This document shows positions 1-8,195 of a stretch of 64,000 nucleotides of DNA, in pieces. The DNA comes from CAZKAP01 sp964552195 (GTDB lineage: Bacteria > Bacteroidota > Bacteroidia > Flavobacteriales > Flavobacteriaceae), in NCBI GenBank assembly GCA_964552195.1, contig CAZKFM010000003.1, positions 1-64,000 of the forward strand. Reading direction: 5' to 3'. A program made the translations under genes and the position numbers. Each line of letters starts with the position of its first letter. The first letter of the stretch is position 1. The notes under the pieces are model-generated. The model worked only from the letters and a program-made list of their open reading frames with translations, did not search any database and had not been told where the DNA came from.

Positions 1-2
1 TA

Positions 3-437
3 ACAGAGCTGATGTATTTATTTCTACCACTAATGGTTGCTAGAAACAGCGGTAAAATACTAAACACTTCTTCTACAGCCTCCCTGACGCCCGGACCTTT
101 ACAAGCAGTTTATTACGCCACCAAAGCCTATGTTACATTTTTAAGCAATGCGGTGGCTGAAGAATTGCACGATACGAACATTACCGTTACCGCGCTGATG
201 CCCGGCCCGACATCAACGGGGTTTGCCAGCACGGCAGGCTTAGACGGAACGGACGGGTTTAAAAAAACCGCCAGCCCCAGAAGGGTAGCAAAAGATGGCT
301 ACAAGGCCATGATGAACGGCAAATTAAATATAATATCAGGTTTAACTTTTTTAGAAAAAGTATCACTGTCACTGCTTCCACTATTGCCTAAAAGAATGGT
401 ACTTAAACAAATAAGAGCATTGCAGGAGTTAAACTAG
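3..437 (+). CDS. Short-chain dehydrogenase/reductase, 5'-truncated by the window edge
   Basis: This is the C-terminal half of a classical SDR (NAD(P)-dependent oxidoreductase). The frame is open back to base 3 with no stop, so the gene begins outside the window and the ATG at 12 is internal. Visible are the catalytic-serine strand (ILNTSSTAS), the YxxxK pair in YYATKAY, and the post-catalytic PGPTSTGF segment. The pattern resembles DltE/YqjQ-type SDRs; the Rossmann TGxxxGxG motif lies upstream of the window. Substrate is unknown. Codon usage is more AT-rich than in the genes after 0.9 kb. It ends with TAG at 435-437, followed by AT-rich DNA with a nested inverted repeat. Confidence 0.88.
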   Translation, partial: TELMYLFLPLMVARNSGKILNTSSTASLTPGPLQAVYYATKAYVTFLSNAVAEELHDTNITVTALMPGPTSTGFASTAGLDGTDGFKKTASPRRVAKDGYKAMMNGKLNIISGLTFLEKVSLSLLPLLPKRMVLKQIRALQELN

Positions 438-478
438 GCTTAACTCATTCAATTTGAAAAAAGCCTTTAGAGAACAAC

Positions 479-587
479 GTATAAGAGCAATAGCGGTTTG
501 AGTGCATACTTGAACAGTTTTTGCATTGGATCAAGTATCTTCCAGTCCGATAAGCAAGTAAAGATTACTCCGCTACTGCTCTTATAC
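479..587. repeat. Nested imperfect inverted repeat
   Basis: Outer arms at 479-496 and 570-587 are complementary at 17 of 18 positions (left arm GTATAAGAGCAATAGCGG). Inside them a second perfect 8-bp pair, ATACTTGA at 506-513 and TCAAGTAT at 531-538, forms an inner hairpin. The element lies between the truncated SDR gene and the DUF262 remnant and contains no credible reading frame. It could be a small non-autonomous mobile repeat or a structured RNA; the sequence alone does not decide. Confidence 0.5.
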
Positions 588-624
588 TTGACCGTTTCAT
601 TTAAAAAAACAACACGAATAAAAC

Positions 625-821
625 GTGGACTTTTACAAAAAGACAACATTAGGTCTTTTTGACAGCTCTCAAAAATCATTTGAAATTCCAGTTTATCAAA
701 GAACTTATTCTTAGGAGAAAGACCAATGGCAAACTTTCTTAACCGACTTGTTGGAACAAATTGAAGGGGAGTATTTACTACCAGCGACCCAACGGAATAT
801 GTGCACTACCTGGGAACGCAA
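625..821 (+). pseudogene. Remnant of a DUF262 (GmrSD-like) protein gene, N-terminal part only
   Basis: Reading from a possible GTG at 625 gives VDFYKKTTLGLFDSS, then FEIPVYQRTYS and an in-frame TAG at 712-714, then EKDQWQTFLTDLLEQIEGEY. The motif xIPxYQRxYxW is the hallmark of the DUF262 N-terminus, so the TAG replaces the expected tryptophan (TGG). The next typical motif, YFLGT, appears as EYVHYLGTQ in another frame at about 795-821, so there is also a frameshift. Nothing further of this large family (normally 500 or more residues) is present. DUF262 proteins include the nuclease domain of GmrSD-type modification-dependent restriction enzymes. The remnant is non-functional and is a scar of a lost defence-type gene. 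Confidence 0.72.
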
Positions 822-989
822 TAACATCGCTTCCGCCCTGCTTGCGAATCGTTTTGTCCCCCCTTAATAATTATATTATATCAATATTACGGTTTGTATG
901 TAACGGTCGCAACGTTCCGCCAGAGTACCTTTAATTTTATTCCATACCTTCCTTCAGAATTAGTTAACCTGACGGAAATACGACGCTAC

Positions 990-1748
990 ATGCTCAGATT
1001 CTTTCGAAAGATTCGGCAAGAACTGTTGGAACAGGGCCAGCTCCGGAATTACTTCTTTTACGCCATAGGTGAGATCTTTCTGGTCGTTCTGGGCATACTC
1101 ATTGCCCTGCAACTGAACAATTTCAATGCTTCTTTAAAGCAGGCCAGGCAGGAACAGGAGTCGCTGATTAACCTGAGAAGCGACTTTGAATACAATCAGA
1201 TCGAAATAAAGCGGGTTATCGCGGAGATGAAAAAGAATCGTGATTTTACCAGGAGAATTCTGGATCAAACGGGATATCGGTATACCCACACCTTCGTTAT
1301 AGATAGTTTTCTCGGGGAGGTCACGAGTACCTCCCGGTACCATCCAAGAAACGGATTCTTGATGGATTTGATCAATTCCGGAAAGCTGGGGATAATCGAA
1401 AGCGATGAGCTTAGAAACCGATTATCGTCCTGGTTGCCCGAGCTTGAACGTCTTAAAGAACGGGAGAGAACCTCCCTTGAGTTCGATTATGACGTTGTCA
1501 GGTATGTTTTCAAGCACGGGAGTTGGCTTAATGCAGACGAAGTTGATGACGACCAATTTATCAGGGATTTAGGGTTGCCGGAATCCGGTTTCGAAGTGGA
1601 TAACAATCGGATACTCCAATCGCTGGAATTCGAAAACCGGATCGAGAACCAGATCATTTATCAGACGTTGCTCATTAACCGGCAGGAAATTTGCGAAGCG
1701 GAAATTGAGGAGATACTGAACTTACTCGACCGCGCCATACACCAGTAA
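990..1748 (+). CDS. DUF6090 family membrane-anchored protein
   Basis: A 252-residue protein of the Bacteroidota-specific DUF6090 family, function unknown. The start at 990 is chosen because the family begins with MxRFFRKIRQ; the frame is open for 32 codons further upstream, but that stretch has no family-like sequence. Residues 1-20 are basic and amphipathic, about 24-45 form one membrane segment (AIGEIFLVVLGILIALQLNNF), and the rest is a charged, coiled-coil-like soluble domain. These proteins often occur singly or in tandem in Flavobacteriia. Here it stands alone between the DUF262 remnant and an SDR gene. Confidence 0.82.
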   Translation: MLRFFRKIRQELLEQGQLRNYFFYAIGEIFLVVLGILIALQLNNFNASLKQARQEQESLINLRSDFEYNQIEIKRVIAEMKKNRDFTRRILDQTGYRYTHTFVIDSFLGEVTSTSRYHPRNGFLMDLINSGKLGIIESDELRNRLSSWLPELERLKERERTSLEFDYDVVRYVFKHGSWLNADEVDDDQFIRDLGLPESGFEVDNNRILQSLEFENRIENQIIYQTLLINRQEICEAEIEEILNLLDRAIHQ

Positions 1749-1861
1749 GCACATGCTCTGGACTTCGAGTCTAGAGACTTATGAGCGTCGTTTTCGTACC
1801 TTACAGTGCTAACCCAGAGGTAAGTCTCTCTTTGACCACCGAATTATAAACATCAGAAAAC

Positions 1862-2731
1862 ATGAAACACATACTCATTACCGGCTGCAGTTCCGGATTC
1901 GGCTTCGACGGGGCCAAATATTTGGCTGAAAAGGGACATCATGTCTACGCCACTATGCGCAATGTGAACGGCAAGAACGCCCAGGCAGCAGCACAGTTAA
2001 GGGACTTTGCAACCGCCCATGGACTGAAGATCGATGTAGTCGAAATGGATGTTACCTCCGACGAGAGTGTTCATTCGGCCATGACACATATAACCCGAGT
2101 GGATGTGGCCATCAACAATGCCGGGCTGGGCTATGGAGGCCCCGTGGAGTCCTTCTCCTCTCAGGAAATCCTGGATCAGCTCGACCTGAACATCGTCGGC
2201 ACTCTTCGGGTAGCCAAGGCGGTACTGCCGATAATGCGCGGTCAAAAATCCGGACTGATTATACAGGTGAGTTCCACAGCTGGTCGGGGAGCCTTTCCCG
2301 GCTTTGGCATTTACCACGCGAGTAAATGGGGACTAGAAGGGGTCAGCGAGGCCATGCGCTACGAACTCGCTCCGTTGGGTATCGATGTGGCCCTGGTGGA
2401 ACCCGGTCCGTTCTCCACCAATTTCTTCGGGAATATGATTGCTCCGAAGGATGCGGATATCGCAGCGGCTTATGCTCATGTGAGTGAATTCGGTGATGGA
2501 TTCGGCAGACAGGTAACGGAAATGTTCGAAGACGAGAACGCCCCCACCGATCCCATGATCGTCGTTAAAATCTTCGAGGAATTGATCGAATTGCCTGTGG
2601 GTCAGAGGCCCTTGCGAACCATAGCCGGACTGGACTTTGGATTTCAGGCATTGAACGACGCGGTGGAACCCATTCGTAAATCGGCCCTTGAAACCATGGG
2701 TATCGCCCAGTGGGACGGTGCCCGGTCGTAA
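1862..2731 (+). CDS. Short-chain dehydrogenase/reductase
   Basis: A complete 289-residue classical SDR, cytoplasmic and NAD(P)-dependent. The nucleotide-binding motif TGCSSGFG is at residues 7-14, NNAG lies in the central strand, the catalytic serine is in VSSTAG, and the YxxxK pair is in YHASK, followed by PGPFSTNF. The arginine in the first beta-alpha-beta turn (ATMRN) is compatible with NADP preference. Substrate cannot be read from sequence. It is probably monocistronic: a degenerate antiporter remnant follows after 154 bases. It is a different subgroup from the truncated SDR at the window start. Confidence 0.9.
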   Translation: MKHILITGCSSGFGFDGAKYLAEKGHHVYATMRNVNGKNAQAAAQLRDFATAHGLKIDVVEMDVTSDESVHSAMTHITRVDVAINNAGLGYGGPVESFSSQEILDQLDLNIVGTLRVAKAVLPIMRGQKSGLIIQVSSTAGRGAFPGFGIYHASKWGLEGVSEAMRYELAPLGIDVALVEPGPFSTNFFGNMIAPKDADIAAAYAHVSEFGDGFGRQVTEMFEDENAPTDPMIVVKIFEELIELPVGQRPLRTIAGLDFGFQALNDAVEPIRKSALETMGIAQWDGARS

Positions 2732-2885
2732 GAGAAGACCAGGCCCAATAGCGCCCTTTGTCCCCTTGTATTCATTTGATCGGAGGCCGTTACATTCATT
2801 TCAGCCTTCTCTCTACTATATTTAACCAGCAGGGGCAACGCACGTAATAGGGGTTGTACCGGATATACCTTTAATCCCCAAACCC

Positions 2886-3040
2886 ATGCACCTTCCGCTT
2901 GTACAGGATTTATTAATTTTATCAGGATTCTCGGCGGTGGTCGTCTTTCTGATTCAGCGACTTCGGCTTCCATCGATACTGGGCTTCCTGCATATGGGTA
3001 TACTGATCAGCCCCTCCGTCCTAGGCTGGGTACATTCGGA
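2886..3040 (+). pseudogene. 5' stub of a KefB/CPA2-type cation:proton antiporter gene
   Basis: The first ~50 codons read MHLPLVQDLLIL, a hydrophobic helix, then RLRLPSILGFLHMGILISPSVLGW. RLxLPSVLGYLxxGILIGPxxLG is the N-terminal signature of monovalent cation:proton antiporter-2 (KefB/KefC-like) proteins. Similarity stops abruptly near base 3040, where transposase-like sequence on the other strand begins; the remaining ~350 or more residues of such a transporter are absent. The reading frame runs on to a stop at 3093-3095 through foreign sequence. I read it as a gene interrupted by an IS element, with most of both since deleted. Confidence 0.68.
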
Positions 3041-3201
3041 CCGGTTGGCGAGTTGCCCAAATAACATGCAGAGCACAGTTGGTTCCAGCAAGTAAAATGC
3101 ATGACATGTGTATTTCCTCCATATTTTGCAACAATGCCATCGAATACTTGCCTTGGAAGAAAAATTATCACCTGCGAGAAATCAAACTGGCCTTGGTTCA
3201 T
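3038..3201 (-). mobile_element. Remnant of an IS4-family transposase (DUF4372 N-terminal domain)
   Basis: On the minus strand from 3201 the frame reads MNQGQFDFSQVIIFLPRQVF, then DGIVAKYGGN and FTCWNQL, which match the DUF4372 domain found at the N-terminus of Bacteroidota IS4-type transposases. After WNQL (near 3075) a one-base frameshift is needed to continue as VLCMLFGQLANR, the expected next segment. Similarity ends at about 3038, exactly where the antiporter stub begins on the plus strand. The catalytic DDE domain is missing, so the element is dead. No terminal inverted repeat was identified in the 3202-3427 flank. Confidence 0.72.
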
Positions 3202-3427
3202 GTTTGTTAGGTTTTAATCCGACCAAACTAAACCCATACCATTCGTTACACATCCAAAGTGGACGTAAAGTATAAACTATCAATATTTTCAAAGAAATGT
3301 TAAATACTTTTAATGAAAAGTAGTGATAAAGTCGATCACAGAAATCTCCCAGCACTTAGTTGCGTTTGTTGGGTTGCAAACTAGCTTTGCGTGTAGGTTA
3401 AAATAATCATGTTTTCCCTTTACCACA

Positions 3428-4999
3428 TCAGTTTAACACCAGCCGGTTACTCCCTCTCTTTACCGTAAAAATGCGATCGGTTGTTACTTCCCGGCTCCGT
3501 TCCTTCAAGTTGGGAACGATTTTAAACTCTGCCTTGGCTTCCCTGGAATTCAGCGTAAGTTTCAGATACCCGTGATCTCTCATATTCACATATCGGAGGT
3601 GAGGATTGACCGATGGCGTATTTACCACGCCGGATTCGTGTCCTTTGACCACCACGTCGGGAAAACGCTCGTTGGCGTTGCCTGAGCTGATGCTGGTTAC
3701 CCCAAATTCAACGGCTACAGCACCCTGACCGGTCTCCGGATCGTAGTCATTGAAGGGGTCATTGGTCGCCTCGAAGGCCCAGGCCGTATGCGTATCACCG
3801 GTGACGAACACGACATCCCCCTGGTTATGGGCTTTCAGAAATTCGTTCAGCTCTTCCTGATCCGCCGGGTAACCGTCCCAGGCATCCATGTTTCGCGAAA
3901 AATCAGGTCGTCCCCAATCGCTGTAAGAGAAAATTACCTGATTGCCGATGACCTTCCAAAGGGCGTCCGACGAAGAAATGCCGCTTTTCAGCCAATTCAT
4001 CTGTTGCTCTCCGAGTAGGGTGTGATCGGGCCGGGAGCGTTGCGGGTCTTCCAGGCTGTCGGGCTGCACTGTTCGCGCTTCCAGGCGTTCGTCCAGCATG
4101 AATAAATCCATCAGGTTTCCGTAATCGAATTTGCGGTAGTGGGTTACATCTTCCCGGATGGGAATCCATTCGTAGTATACTTGACGTGCTATGGCTTTTC
4201 TCTTCTCATAGTCTCCCTCGTCGGGTTGATGGTTTTGAGCCCCATCTAAATAGGAATTATTCGTGATCTCGTGATCGTCCCAAATGTTGATAAAGGCGTG
4301 TGCCGCATGCGCATCCCTGAGATCCGGATCCAATCGATACTGGGAATAGCGGTCCCGGTAATCTTGAAGGCTGACGATTTCATGCGGAGGAATATTCTTC
4401 CGATTAAAGTCTTCATCGCCATACCCCCCAGCTCCGTATTCGTAGATATAATCGCCCAAATGAAGTACGGCATCCACATCCTCTTCTGCTAACGCTCCGT
4501 AAGCATTGAAGTACCCAAACTCTACATTACTGCAGCTGACTACTCCGAGTGTAACCGACGGGCTATCAACAGACGCAGTGCGTGTATGTCCCGTGATGGA
4601 GGTGCTTCCCAGGCCGATAAACCGGTAATAATAATCTGTATCCGGTTTCAGACCTCCCGCTATTGCCTTCACAGTATAATCCCGGTCGGGGCCGGTGGTG
4701 AAGGTACCTTGATTAACAATCTTCGTAAATTCTTTATCCTGAGCAATTTCCCATTCGACAACCACAGTGGGCAACTGCATATCGGGAGTGATCCGCGTCC
4801 ATAGCACAACGCTATTGGGGTAAGGGTCACCCGAGGCAACTCCGTGGTAAAAGGGAGCCAGGCTAACATCTCGGAGGGCAGCCGTGTTTTCAATCAGAGG
4901 TCGGGATGTGGTGACAACGGGCTGTCCCGATTTGCAACCACTCATCCAGACAAACAGCAGGATGCCCAGTGTAACAAAAGACCATAAACGTGTTTTCAT
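3428..4999 (-). CDS. phoD: PhoD-type alkaline phosphatase/phosphodiesterase, lipoprotein
   Basis: A 523-residue PhoD-family metallophosphoesterase that hydrolyses phosphate mono- or diesters outside the cytoplasm. The start at 4999 is preferred over the upstream ATG at 5035 because it gives a compact lipoprotein signal (MKTRLWSFV, hydrophobic core, MSGC; lipidated Cys22). The N-terminal PhoD_N beta domain includes FYHGVASGDPYPNSVVLWTR. Metal-site motifs are VSCSN, HLGDYIYEYG, WDDHEITNN and GDTHTAW, the residues that hold the iron/calcium centre in PhoD enzymes. Length is normal for the family. It is transcribed alone, away from the glycan cluster, and likely serves phosphate scavenging; no Pho-type operator was recognised. 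Confidence 0.92.
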   Translation of the reverse strand: MKTRLWSFVTLGILLFVWMSGCKSGQPVVTTSRPLIENTAALRDVSLAPFYHGVASGDPYPNSVVLWTRITPDMQLPTVVVEWEIAQDKEFTKIVNQGTFTTGPDRDYTVKAIAGGLKPDTDYYYRFIGLGSTSITGHTRTASVDSPSVTLGVVSCSNVEFGYFNAYGALAEEDVDAVLHLGDYIYEYGAGGYGDEDFNRKNIPPHEIVSLQDYRDRYSQYRLDPDLRDAHAAHAFINIWDDHEITNNSYLDGAQNHQPDEGDYEKRKAIARQVYYEWIPIREDVTHYRKFDYGNLMDLFMLDERLEARTVQPDSLEDPQRSRPDHTLLGEQQMNWLKSGISSSDALWKVIGNQVIFSYSDWGRPDFSRNMDAWDGYPADQEELNEFLKAHNQGDVVFVTGDTHTAWAFEATNDPFNDYDPETGQGAVAVEFGVTSISSGNANERFPDVVVKGHESGVVNTPSVNPHLRYVNMRDHGYLKLTLNSREAKAEFKIVPNLKERSREVTTDRIFTVKRGSNRLVLN

Positions 5000-5582
5000 G
5001 CGTAAACCAATCAATGTGATCTTAAAGGTATTCAAGTATGGGGCTGCTTTGGTATTTTAGTTCACATGTCGGACCAGAATTGATGTTTTGTTAAAATGTA
5101 TAGGACTGATATAATGGAGTGCACCGTGTCTTAATCCCGTATTAGCAACCACTACATGGATATCGATAGTTCCTATTCGGATTGAGGGCTTGTGAATGGG
5201 TTACTTCATTTCCCTTTCCAGCCGTAGTATTGAATAAATCAAATAACAAAAGAACTATTAGAGTTAGTGTTTCAAGAGTTAGGTCGTAACCGGGAGCGTT
5301 TTTTTCGTCAAGAGACGAGTTACTACCTCTACAAAACCCATACAAGTTTAGATTTACGGTCTACATGGATGGGATTTTGACTAACTTTCTTCTTAATAAT
5401 TTTTACCCGTTTTGTAATTCTACTTATGACGGTATGTTAACACTGATGTAAAATACAGCCTTATTACTCGGAAGTGTTTTTAAGGAGTTATGATGCTTAG
5501 ACGATTATTGAGACCGAGAGAATTGACGAGTTGTTTTTTAATCAGACGATATGAATTCCAAAGTGTAATACCTGATATTATC
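5000..5582. other. Long AT-rich intergenic region between divergent phoD and the beta-glucan cluster
   Basis: This 583-base gap separates the minus-strand phosphatase from the plus-strand glycan cluster. No reading frame in it resembles a known protein, and no strong hairpin or exact TAnnTTTG element was found. It must contain the promoters of both flanking units unless the upstream start of the hydrolase gene (5490) is the real one. Confidence 0.5.
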
Positions 5583-6923
5583 ATGTCCACCTCCGAAGAA
5601 AATCCCGTCACGACACCTAAGATGTTTTTCTTTAGTCTGCTTCTGTTTTTTGCTCCGGCACTTATTGCTCAGGCAGATCATGTCGTAATACGCAAAGAAA
5701 AAGACGGTTCAGTCTTGTTGGTAAATGGCGAAAAATTAATGATTAATGGAATGAACTGGGACTACTTCCCTATCGGGACGAACTATGAGTATTCCCTATG
5801 GGATCAGTCCGATACTGTCATTAAGAAGGCATTGGACAACGAGATGTCGCTGTTAAGGGAAATGGGGGTAAACGTCATTCGCCAGTACACGGGTATACCA
5901 GCCAAATGGATCGAGTATACGTTTAAGGAATATGGCATATACACCCTGCTTAATCATTCTTTTGGGCGATACGGTCTATCCATAGAAGGAAACTGGGTGG
6001 CGAATACGGATTACGCGGATACCAGGACACAAGAACAATTGCTCATGGAGATCGATGCACTTACCGCCCAATACAAGGACACACCCGGATTGCTTATGTA
6101 TATGTTGGGAAACGAAAACAATTATGGATTGTTCTGGGCAGGCGCCGAAACAGAAGACTTCCCGGATGACCATGAAGAAAAAAAATACGTAGGGGAAAAG
6201 CAGGGTAGACCCATGTACCGCCTCATGAATCGGGCCGCCAGGCGGATTAAAAATATCGATGCTAACCACCCAGTTGCCATGTGTAACGGCGATGTGTTGT
6301 TTATCGATATCATCGCCGAAGAATGCGCGGATATAGATGTTTTCGGTACCAATACCTACAGGGGAATTTCGTTTACCGACCTTTTCGATACGGTGAATAG
6401 AAAATTAGAAATGCCCGTTATGCTAACCGAATTCGGTGCGGATGCCTTTAATGCATTACTGGGCAAGGAAGACCAGGAGTCGCAGGCGTACTATTTGCTG
6501 GGGAACTGGAAAGAGATTTATGCACATGCTCAGGGCTTGGGTTTATCGGGTTGTTCTATTGGCGGTTTTACCTTCCAGTTTAGTGATGGTTGGTGGAAAT
6601 TCGGACAGACTACAAATCTGGATATTCACGATACCGATGCCTCCTGGTCGAATGGTGGCTATGATCGCGACTTTGATAATTCCACAAATAATATGAATGA
6701 GGAGTGGTTTGGAATCTGTGCCAAAGGTCGAACCATCCGTGATGGTAGCTATGCATTGCTTCCCAGAGCGGCATATTATGTGCTAAAGCGCGCTCATGAA
6801 TTCAACCCCTATGGTGAAGATTCATCAGTTCAGAGCCTTGATGAGCATTTCGATGGTATTCGTATAGAGGAGGTGGCTCATAAAGTGAAAGACGAATCAA
6901 ATAAGCGCTCTGAAAAAGAGTAG
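5583..6923 (+). CDS. Secreted clan GH-A glycoside hydrolase (GH2-like TIM barrel)
   Basis: A 446-residue protein with a hydrophobic signal (MFFFSLLLFFAPALIAQA, residues 14-31) and then a single TIM-barrel domain. The general acid/base is probably Glu178 in LGNENNYG and the nucleophile Glu283 in MLTEFGAD, the strand-4/strand-7 glutamates of clan GH-A. The barrel resembles that of GH2 enzymes, but the beta-sandwich domains are missing, so the exact CAZy family is uncertain. Three starts are possible: 5490 (adds a basic leader), 5583 and 5619; the last two both give a usable signal peptide. It heads a collinear set of beta-glucan genes, so a laminarin-type substrate is inferred from context only. 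Confidence 0.75.
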   Translation: MSTSEENPVTTPKMFFFSLLLFFAPALIAQADHVVIRKEKDGSVLLVNGEKLMINGMNWDYFPIGTNYEYSLWDQSDTVIKKALDNEMSLLREMGVNVIRQYTGIPAKWIEYTFKEYGIYTLLNHSFGRYGLSIEGNWVANTDYADTRTQEQLLMEIDALTAQYKDTPGLLMYMLGNENNYGLFWAGAETEDFPDDHEEKKYVGEKQGRPMYRLMNRAARRIKNIDANHPVAMCNGDVLFIDIIAEECADIDVFGTNTYRGISFTDLFDTVNRKLEMPVMLTEFGADAFNALLGKEDQESQAYYLLGNWKEIYAHAQGLGLSGCSIGGFTFQFSDGWWKFGQTTNLDIHDTDASWSNGGYDRDFDNSTNNMNEEWFGICAKGRTIRDGSYALLPRAAYYVLKRAHEFNPYGEDSSVQSLDEHFDGIRIEEVAHKVKDESNKRSEKE

Positions 6924-7002
6924 CCGATAGGATAGAAAGATTATGCAACCCACACTTATAGCCATGTCCGGTCTTTCGTGAAATTTAATTTTTGAATTTG
7001 TT

Positions 7003-8184
7003 TTGACAGCAAAAGACCTACTGGGAAATCCCGATTACCACGCAATCTCATACGGTGGATACCGGACCCGTTCCCGGAAAGACCAGCCTACCATAGATCA
7101 GCTCAAAGAAGATATGCGCATTCTTTCGGCTGCGGGAATCCGCTTTCTTCGCACGTATAATGTGCGCCTCCCCCATGCATTTAATGTGCTCAGGGCCATT
7201 CGGTCGCTCAAGGAAGAAGATCCCGGGTTTGAAATGTACCTGATGCTGGGCGCCTGGATCGACTGCAAGAATGCGTGGACCGATCTTCCGCTGAACCACC
7301 ACGAGGAGAGTGAACGCAATGCCGATGAAATCCTTAGGGCGATTGCATTGGCGAAGGAGTATTCCGACATCGTCAAGGTGCTGGCCGTTGGAAACGAAGC
7401 CATGGTTAAATGGGCTACTTTCTATTACGTGCAGCCAGGCATCATTCTCAAGTGGGTGGTGTACCTCCAGGAGCTCAAGGCGAAAGGAGAGCTCCCTGCC
7501 GATCTGTGGATTACCAGCTCGGACAACTGCGCTTCCTGGGGCGGGGGAAACCAGGAGTACCATTCCGAAGACCTCGTACGCCTGGTCGAGGCGGTCGACT
7601 ATCTTTCCATTCATACCTATCCCATGCACGATACCCATTATCATCCTATCTTCTGGGGGGTTGTGGGCAGAGAACGGGAGTATCCCGGTCTGGAGCGGAT
7701 CGAAATGGCCATGCGCCGGGCCAGGGCCTACGCTATTTCCCAATACGACAGTGTGGTGAATTATGTGCGTAAACTGGGACTGGATAAACCGGTCCACATA
7801 GGCGAGACGGGCTGGGCGAGCCAATCCAACGGAAAGTACGGTCCTGAGGGATCCCGGGCCACAGACGAATACAAACAGGCCGTATTCTATCGACAAATGA
7901 GGGAATGGTCAGATGCCAATCGGGTCACCTGCTTCTATTTTGAAGCATTTGACGAACCCTGGAAAGACCGCCAGAATCCCAATGGCTCAGAAAATCACTT
8001 CGGGCTGTTTACCGTTAATGGCAGGGCCAAATATGCGTTATGGGAGGAAGTCGATAAGGGCACTTTTAAGGGTCTTTCGCGCGATGGTGAGCCCATTGCC
8101 AAGACCTACGGAGGAAGTAAAGAGAATCTCCTGATCGATGTGATTGAACCTCCCTATCGAAGGGAAATCTCTGTAAATCACTAA
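7003..8184 (+). CDS. GH17-type beta-glucanase/transglycosidase, start uncertain
   Basis: About 393 residues of a bacterial GH17-like TIM barrel acting on beta-1,3-linked glucan. Catalytic candidates are Glu132 (AVGNEAMVKW) and Glu268 (HIGETGWAS). It is a close paralogue of the lipoprotein at 14965-16248, sharing long runs such as LGNPDY, AISYGGYR and YVQPxIILKW. That copy carries a lipoprotein signal; this one has none. No ATG precedes the conserved region in frame after a TGA at 6979-6981, so a TTG at 7003 is the only nearby start. An ATG at 6943 opens the same frame but is cut off by that TGA after 12 codons. The 5' end may be damaged, or the protein is cytoplasmic with a weak start. It lies 11 bases before the GH30 gene. 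Confidence 0.8.
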   Translation: MTAKDLLGNPDYHAISYGGYRTRSRKDQPTIDQLKEDMRILSAAGIRFLRTYNVRLPHAFNVLRAIRSLKEEDPGFEMYLMLGAWIDCKNAWTDLPLNHHEESERNADEILRAIALAKEYSDIVKVLAVGNEAMVKWATFYYVQPGIILKWVVYLQELKAKGELPADLWITSSDNCASWGGGNQEYHSEDLVRLVEAVDYLSIHTYPMHDTHYHPIFWGVVGREREYPGLERIEMAMRRARAYAISQYDSVVNYVRKLGLDKPVHIGETGWASQSNGKYGPEGSRATDEYKQAVFYRQMREWSDANRVTCFYFEAFDEPWKDRQNPNGSENHFGLFTVNGRAKYALWEEVDKGTFKGLSRDGEPIAKTYGGSKENLLIDVIEPPYRREISVNH

Positions 8185-8195
8185 GGAACCGAGTT

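Noticed and set aside
479..587. Integron attC-like site
   Set aside because: The outer arms do not carry RYYYAAC/GTTRRRY core sites, and no integrase or cassette array is present.
5142..5345. 67-codon minus-strand frame in the gap before the glycan cluster
   Set aside because: No signal, domain or ribosome-site support; a short hydrophobic stretch alone is not evidence.
7048..7896. Long open frame on the minus strand opposite the first GH17 gene (282 codons)
   Set aside because: The plus frame encodes a clear GH17 barrel; the minus frame has no family resemblance and is a shadow of the biased codon usage.
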